From: Proales similis
Taxonomy: Eukaryota > Rotifera > Eurotatoria > Ploima > Proalidae
Assembly (NCBI GenBank): GCA_019059635.1
Contig: JAGVRJ010000002.1
Location: 2,542,001-2,606,000, forward strand
Length of the DNA: 64,000 nucleotides
Reading direction: 5' to 3'
Shown: in pieces, positions 57,094 to 64,000 of the stretch
Numbering within the stretch: the first letter of the stretch is position 1
How the letters are laid out: each line of letters opens with the position of its first letter
Program-made: the position numbers and the translations under genes
The notes under the pieces: model-generated
The model's input: the letters and a program-made list of their open reading frames with translations, nothing else
Told to the model about the DNA's origin: nothing
Database searches by the model: none

Positions 57094-59157
57094 CTTGAAA
57101 TGAGAGTTTAGAGAAAGGCAACTGAGAACGGTGCCAAATCAGAAAGTGAATATTGGCCTCAGAAGCCAATTAGACTTAATTAAACTCGACCTCAACTCCG
57201 ACTCTTTCCGACCACGAGCGCGAGCGTTTTGCTTTTCAAGCAACAATAACAAATAAGTCTGCTGTTGAGAACGACGACACAGGTTGGAAGTTCTCGGCAC
57301 AAAATATCAGACAAAGAAAACAATGAAAAAGTCGTTCGGATGCGCGCGTGCCGCCCCACCGCTACACCCGTCGAATGTGAATGGCTGCTGGCATTTCGTG
57401 CCTTATGTTTATATTTACAGAGATGCTTATCTACGAGCACACTATGAAACTTGAGCAAGCTTCACGCGGCCCATGCATTCGCAGTGCTTTGTCAGAGAAT
57501 AATAGACGCGCGCCTCATGATGCCCGCTTGACCATGCTCAATTGGTGGTGCTTCAAGAGTGGTCCACTGCCTTCACTTTCGTTCTGCGTCCAGATGTGGA
57601 CTTAATTAAAGAAGAATATGAGTGACGTCATGCGCTACGCTATCGCTGCACGCATCTCCTCCGTGTGTCCGGTTTCAGCGAATAGGCGTCAGGAGAGAGA
57701 GAGAGAGAATAAAACGCTGAATGAGGAAATATTCAAGAGAAGAATTCTTATTAAATCTGACTTCTTATCTGATTGCATAACGAACTGATTCTAAAATAAG
57801 AGAAAGAAAAAAACCAATCCGATCTTAGCAGATGCGTGCCACTCTCATTCTAGCTCACTAGAATGAAGGAAGGCTGCTCGAATTTATACTAACAAGTCGA
57901 TCAGCAATTAAAGCGAATCAATGTCAAGCAGCAGCTTGCATGCTCGATTCTGATTAGGAAGCGCGTGTTGTTGTTGTTGTTAAAGATATATGAGCAATAA
58001 TAGTGATGGAGAAGAAATCAGAAGAATTAGTCAATCAAACTAAGCTTTCAGTGAGAAAGTCGTTAATCGCCAAAATAAATCGAAACTGAATACAGAATGC
58101 GCGTTCGATTTCCGGTTGCCAGGACGGCATTTAAGTTCTCGCTCTGTTCGGTCGCAACGGGCCTTGAGTAGGAGCAAAGAAAGCGAGCGCGAGAGAGAGA
58201 GTAAACAAATCCGGACCGTGCAACTTGATCGAAAGCGGCTACTTGTTCTATCTGGTTTCGGTTCTTCTAATTCCAGATGAGAGGTAAGGCGGCAGAACGA
58301 GAGGCGCACCAATCAATCGACGAGTGGAGATGGCTCTCGAGCAGCGGCGGCTACCTGGTGGGTGGTTCGCTCCTACTAGTTCGTTTCATGAGGCTACTCG
58401 AATTAATGATTGGCACTGCGCTAGAGAACAAGGCAGGAGCGGTCGGAGGCGCTTGACTCGAACCAGTCTTAATTAGAGCTAATTGAGATACACCACTTCT
58501 CGTCGTTAGTGGCCGTTCATTGATCTTCAACCAAGCCGACATCTCTGTGCGCTCAAACACACACACACACACACCCACCCTGACCACAGAGACTTGGTCG
58601 AGGAGAAACAACCCGCAGTCCTTGATTTAATTAAGCTCTTTGAAAATGATCAAGATAATTATGAGCGAAATGTTTTCTTTAGCGACTACTTCAGTCTGAG
58701 CTTCAATCGGGTGCCTGCGTTTTCTTTTATTATTAACAAGGCCACCAACCGCCAAGATCGAAGTAGCAGCAGCGTCTTCATTATTGCGTTGCAGCAGACA
58801 TCAGACGCCAGTCATCGGCCACTTAGAACTTTCGCCTTTTTTCCGCTTATTATTACTCGATTGAATGCGCCGCTGAGCGCGCGCGAGTCTGGCGATCGTG
58901 AAGGCCGACAACCAAGTTGCCAAGTAACTTTTCTCTAATGGCGCTTAGTTAATCCCATCTTGGTCCAACTCTACTCGCTCTGAAGCTCTCTCTCTCTCTC
59001 TCTGATTGACTACTCGGCTTGATCCAATAATTTCGAGCTGTGAGTTTGATTAAATCTCGAATTTAATAATCTGAGTCGATAAAACAACACAAACACCATC
59101 ATCGGTATTGACTGGAAGAAATAACAAGCCAAACGAGCAGAGAAATAAGTCTAATAA
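57094..59157. promoter_or_regulatory. 2-kb region between the second apterous-class gene and a divergent membrane protein gene
   Basis: It should contain the missing first exon of the LIM gene, but no ATG with a phase-1 donor stood out. GA, CA and CT microsatellites lie at 57689, 58559 and 58987. No other gene is supported. Confidence 0.4.
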
Positions 59158-59836
59158 ATGAGAAAGAAAATGAAAGCAATCGATTGGTCGACAGACATTT
59201 GCTTTTTAGTTCTAATCCACACGGGCGCTTCGTTCGGCTTCAGCAATTTCACTCATCCCAGTAAAGGTAGTGTACGCAATATGAACGCCACACTAAGTGA
59301 CTAATCGGATTAAACGATGTGAAAATGCAGATCTGGGCTCGAGCGGAGTAGTTAAACTCAACTATTCGCCCGAATCTGTGAGAGCCACAGAGACGACTAA
59401 ACTTGAGTCACCGGTCACTCAACGCGTTGAATTCAACTTGACCAGCTTGTCTGATCGTAATAGCTCAGCTTGGCTGTTGGCGAATCGCTCGGCAGAGGAG
59501 ACATCTGTGGATAGAACGAAAAATTCCAGCGATGAGAAAACAAGCGCGAAGTCGATTGTTTTCACAACTAGAGCGATCGTGACCACAACGTCGACTGCGG
59601 CCCGACCGGATAACAGAGAGCTGGCTGCTGATAGCCTCGAATTGGGCAATAAATCAAGCGAGAAGCGCGATGATAAAGCAAGAGGCAGCCAACTAGATAG
59701 CTCCAACAGACACGTCACGTTTCTCATTCCATGCGCGATCACATTCCTGATCATGCTGGCTTTGGCCGGCATTATTCTACGCCAGACTCAGGCGAACGCT
59801 CACAGATTCATTCTGATAGGAGCCGAGCACGTATGA
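59158..59836 (+). CDS. small type I membrane protein, Ser/Thr-rich
   Basis: Exons 59158-59260 and 59331-59836 (70-nt intron, phase 1), 202 aa. Signal peptide around CFLVLIHTGASFG. The ectodomain of about 120 residues is rich in Ser, Thr, Asn, Lys and Glu with several NxS/T sites (NFT, NLT, NSS, NRS, NKS), so it is likely glycosylated and disordered. A membrane helix FLIPCAITFLIMLALAGIIL and a tail of about 20 residues ending GAEHV follow. The final Val with a Glu at -2 could be a PDZ ligand. No family recognised. Confidence 0.6.
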
Positions 59837-60159
59837 TAATAGACTACGATTCGCTTCTCTCTAGTTCCTGACGTCCACATCTGTCCTCAGTCGTTTTATC
59901 AACGCTTGTTAGACATGCATACATGCATGCTCAGCTCTGCGAGCCAACTGATAGGCTGCAGCTTCACCTGTTGTCTATTGATGGCTGACCGATTAAATTT
60001 TACTTTCTTTCTTCAGTACGCGTTCTAATCAACTGTATAATTTATTGATAGAAGAAGAAGAACACGGGCAAAATGGAAGGGATGGAAGGCGTCGGAAAAG
60101 CGGGAAACAATCAGCTCGATCAGAAATGGATTAATAAACGGGAATGAAATGGAATAAAT
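59837..60159. other. convergent 3' spacer
   Basis: 323 bp between the small membrane protein and the transporter, which converge. A near-palindrome CATGCATACATGCATG lies at about 59914-59929. Confidence 0.4.
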
Positions 60160-63100
60160 TTAAAAGCGGTTCTCATATTCAGAGACACTTCGAATGAGAT
60201 TTCTCCTATCGTTGACATTCTCGTTCAATTCGAAGCCGTGATTTTCGATCGAAAATATGAACGCAGGCTGCGGCGATGGCGATTGACTAGGCAGCGAAGT
60301 GAAGCTATCATCGTGGCTGATAAACCTGAGCAATGTAACTGAGCTGTCTTTCTGTCGCTTGGGCAGCTTGGCTTCAATGTCATCACTGGCCATTGACTCG
60401 CTGTCGTCGTGCGAAGCGATCAACGAATCGATGCGGTACTTTTGCTTGGGCGAGAGAACCGAAGTCGGCTCATGGTTGAGTGTTGCCTTACTTCGGTACC
60501 GATGCTTTAATATGAACGATTTGTGTATAAGCATTGAGAACACGATTATCAAGATGGATGTCAAAATTTTAACTCCCACACTAGTGCCGAACAGAAAGTA
60601 GTGAAACTTGCTCGAGTCGTATTCAAGACAAGTGCCGCTCTCGCGGCCACAGTCGTTGTCTCGAAGTAAACACGCTCGGTCGATGACCATCGAGAAAATA
60701 ACCGGAGTCGGAATATAGGCTTCAAAACAGAGCGTCAATTAGCCAATGTTTTCGCTCCTAAGCCGAAATAGAATGAAAATTGAAAAAATATTTACCAAAC
60801 AAGATGTTGGAACATCGAAGCACTCCCAGAGCGAACGGTTGAAGGGGCTTCTCAATTAGCCGCAGAACGAGTATGGTCGCCGGCGTCAGGCACAGCGTTT
60901 CGGAGGCCACCACCACAAATATTATGATAAGAAACAGGATGAGATTGGTGTCGCAGTCGCGTTTGCACGCGCCCAGAGTCGCATCAATCGATGAGTTTGT
61001 CGAACCTTCTATGCAGCTGCATTCGAAAAACTCCTAATTCGACGAAACCGATTCATTTGAGCCGACTTGAGTCGAAAGCGGACAGAACTGACTGCTTACT
61101 TTGGAATCGTGCTTTTTACAGCCGGCGAAACATGCCGATGTGTAGGTGAGCTTGTTGGAAGCGCATATTGGGTTGTAGGTTGGATTGCAATCGCAAGCTC
61201 TATTACAGTCCATGTTCAAAGGCAGCAATCTATCGAAGAGACAAGATCAGTCTCTAAAAGTGGCCTCAAATACAAGCCAGAGGAAACTTGCCCGCTGTTC
61301 TGTTGGTTTATGCCCATTGAGACGTCGCCTTGGCAGCGAACAAACAAAAGTACAAAGAGACCACCGATAACCAGTATTGTGCTGATCATCAAGAGCCGCG
61401 TGCATCCTTCTAGACCGAGTTTGAGACGTTTGACTAGAATGCCGCCCAACAAAGAGCCTATGATTGCACTTGGCACGATCACCGATCCGACCCAAATGCT
61501 GGCTTGGGCGCTCGATATTCGGTATATGCTCTGGGTGTAGAGGACCAAGTAGTGAGTGAACGCAGCAATCAGAATGCATTCAAATGAGATTATCACAACG
61601 AGCAAGGAATAGCGAAAGTTGACAATCAGCTTGGCTAGACTTTTGAAAAAACCTTATTGTGGTGAATGGTGTTACCGAAAATGGAATATTCCATTTGCTA
61701 AAATCAGTCGAGGTCGTTTACCTTTGACTTTGAGTAAAACGGGTGACAAAAATGAGCAAAGTGATTTCAGGCATGAACACTTGCTCTCATCCGGTTCGGT
61801 TTGATTTTGCGCTAGGGAAGTGTCAGAGGTGGCTACCATCTGGTTGTAGAGTAAATTGCTCGATATCGGCTCTTCCAAGGGCATGAACGTCTCCGGAAGA
61901 GTGGCCGTATAAGAGGCAAACACTTGATCGGAATTGCGTCGCTCAGCCTCTTCTGCATCTTCGGTGTCCTCAGTGATTGTGTCGAGTCGCAGTCGTCGTT
62001 TTTGCTGTTGCTCAGTCGCTTGCACGGCTGGTTCGTCTTCGCCTACTTTAAGCACCTTCACTGCGGTCTGTTGTGTCTTGCTTTTTTTCTCGTTGCTTCT
62101 CTTTGCCTTCAGCTTTTCTAATTTGAGCCGCTGCTCACCAGTGACCAGTTTCTGCTTAATTATCTCCGGAAATGTGATCATGAGCAGAGAGACCACAAAC
62201 ACACTAATGGCCAGTATAATAAAACCCAGAAACCAACAGCCAACCTTAAGTTGAAGACGAGAGGAAAAAAGTTGAAAAATAAATTAAAGATAATTGTCCA
62301 GCGGCTTGACTTACCCATCGTGGATCGGAAGATTCAATTATTGGCGACTCACCCAAATTGATCCATATTCGCATGAGCAACGATGCCATAAGATAGCCAA
62401 GCGCAGGCCCTTTGAAAAGAGCAACATGAAGTTCGAGAATAGCGAACGTGTGTGTGCGAGAGAGCGTTTAACAATACCTAGTGCGACAGATCCGTAGACG
62501 AAGCCTTTAGAAGCGAAAGAGTAAGAAACTTGTTTGGCGTCAAATGGCAGAGAGAGAGAGAGAGTTGGAAGAAGAGCTAACGTGGCGTTTAAGAATGAGT
62601 TTAAAAAGCGACCGTCGACTCGACAAAATTCACTTCGAATCAGCACCCAGATAAATTAACTCAAATGAAAACAGCCGTTTTAGCACTGAGCGCCTTGGTC
62701 CTTCTTGCTGAAGGACTGGATCTAAATCAATATCGACCTTACGAATCGTTTGTCGAGCTCAAAGGTGGCACCTTCTTGATGGGCATAAACGATCGCAAAG
62801 GTGTGAACCATGAGTATCCGCCACGTAAAGCCGTGGTCAAGCCATTTCGGTAAGGCGTCCGACCCGGAAAGCTGAACAGCTCGTGCGAATTTGATTTCTT
62901 TGAAAGAATCATGCTCTATCCAGTCACGGTGGCATCGTTTAAAAAGTTCAAATCTGAAAAGTACAAATACCGAACCGACGCTGAGCGCAAAGGCTTCAGC
63001 TGGGTGTTCAAACCGCTCATAAACGAACATGCATCAGTGAGCCAAGTTGATTTGAGCATATCGGTTAGTAGATAGTCTGACTCAACTCAAGCTCATATTT

Positions 63101-64000
63101 AATCAATCAAATTCAGGACTACAGAGACGCTTACGACCAGTACATGATGCCGACCAAAGAAGCACGATGGAATCGGCCTGAAGGAGGCCGGTCCGAGGCC
63201 AAGCTCACTGATCCTGTGGTTCATGTATCGTTCAATGACGCGTTCGGCTACTGTGCGTGGAAAGGAATGAGACTGCCCACCGAGATCGAGTGGGAGTTTG
63301 CGGCTCGAGGCGGGCAGAAAGAGAAAAACTACCCGTGGGGCGATCGCTGGCAAGTCGGTCGCACCAACCTTTGGCAGGGCAAGTTTCCTGAGGAAAATCA
63401 GATCAGAGATGGCTTCTATGGCATCTCGCCCGTCGATGCATTCCAGGCCCAAAACGACTTTGAAATGCACGACGTGATCGGAAACGTATGGGAGTGGACT
63501 TCGACCAGGTGAGTGTGAGCTCAATTTGAACGAACCAGTCTCGTGCTAAATGAAGTGAAATGCAAACGAAGATTTCGCGACTTGCACAACGACGAATCAG
63601 ATAGAAACAAGGATGATTTCAGAGTGCTTAAAGGCGGCTCGTTCTTGGACAGCAGAGACGGCGAGGAAAAAGCAGATGGAATGAAAATTCGCCTATCGAC
63701 AAGAATCGGTCGACTCAAAGACTATTCAGCGCAGAACGTCGGCTTCAGATGCGCGCACAGCATCAAAGAAGGCGAACGCTTCATGAAATCAAATGACGCG
63801 TTCAAAGTCGTTCGTCTCCGAGCGCCGAGAATTCACACTGTTGAGCTTTAAGTTTTTTCAACATCTTCTCTCATTATGCAATAAACGCAGAATAACTGGC
63901 TCATGTGAATCACACAAATCCCAGGGTTTAGTGTCCTGCGCTCCTCTCGGGCGCTCTATTATGAAGTAGAATATTCGAGCATTCACTTACCCGTGTAGAC
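60160..64000 (-). CDS. organic anion transporter, OATP/SLCO family (5' part outside the window)
   Basis: Exons 60719-60160, 61033-60796, 61229-61100, 61652-61274, 62244-61722, 62409-62315, 62504-62478 and at least 64000-63991; about 650 codons seen. Membrane helices run from GPALGYLMASLL to the end. A large charged cytoplasmic loop follows TFPEIIKQK. The Cys-rich Kazal-like extracellular loop (CNRACDCNPTYN to CFAGCKKH) is diagnostic of OATPs, which exchange steroid conjugates, prostanoids and drugs at the plasma membrane. One exon is only 27 nt. The intron 62505-63990 contains another gene. The 44-nt intron 61230-61273 is the least certain. Confidence 0.85.
62665..63851 (+). CDS. SUMF2-like protein of the formylglycine-generating enzyme family, nested gene
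   Basis: Exons 62665-62849, 62907-63063, 63117-63508 and 63572-63851, 337 aa. Signal peptide MKTAVLALSALVLLAEG, then the FGE-sulfatase fold: LKGGTFLMGIND, WKGMRLPTEIEWEFAARGG, YPWGDRW, NLWQGKFP, GNVWEWTS and FRVLKGGSF to NVGFRCA. The two active-site cysteines of SUMF1 are absent, as in SUMF2, so it should lack catalytic activity and may modulate sulfatase maturation in the ER. It lies wholly inside an intron of the OATP gene on the opposite strand. Confidence 0.9.

Noticed and set aside
58594-58938. 114-aa open frame near the second apterous-class gene
   Set aside because: It has no ATG near its start, no domain and no splice support.

Overview
The window is nuclear DNA of a small-genome bilaterian animal, most likely an arthropod or a related invertebrate. 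Genes are dense and split by GT-AG introns of mostly 45-75 nt. The coding content is metazoan: LIM-homeobox genes of the apterous/LHX2-9 class, a protocadherin-like receptor, an OATP transporter, trypsin-fold serine proteases and QSOX. Two divergent apterous-class genes side by side recall the insect apA/apB pair, but this does not fix the taxon. The code is standard: many genes here stop at TGA.

Layout. 1-16.3 kb is a housekeeping block. It holds three tandem retinol-dehydrogenase-like SDRs, a small RING protein, a head-to-head pair of small EF-hand proteins, a PTCD2-like gene, RNF181, URI1, a coiled-coil protein, an NmrA-like SDR, an EEIG1/FAM102 homologue with a GC-AG intron, a 56-aa membrane protein, prefoldin subunit 1, tRNA-Trp(CCA) and a ubiquitin-like protein without di-glycine. 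A single-exon protocadherin-like gene (17.3-20.2 kb, minus) is followed by almost 9 kb of microsatellite-rich DNA with no gene. At 29-30.6 kb lies a second PTCD2-like gene sharing most intron positions with the first. It converges on a gene for the translation release factor eRF1.

The eRF1 gene carries an in-frame TGA followed by CTA inside its N-domain. The reading frame on both sides aligns to eRF1 without a gap. UGA-CUA is the best-known leaky stop context in animals, so eRF1 may tune its own synthesis by readthrough. A sequence error or pseudogene is the main alternative.

32.3-40.4 kb holds four serine-protease-fold genes on the minus strand, interrupted by a multipass membrane protein gene. 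Only one keeps the full catalytic triad. SRP receptor alpha and QSOX follow. From 46.3 kb a gene-poor region leads to two apterous-class genes placed tail to tail (50.5-54.1 kb plus; 55.6-57.1 kb minus). The right end has a small type I membrane protein and an OATP/SLCO transporter that runs off the window. A complete SUMF2-like gene lies in an intron of this transporter on the opposite strand.

Exon borders were placed by hand from splice signals, reading frame and remembered family sequences. No search was run. First exons and short introns are the least certain parts.
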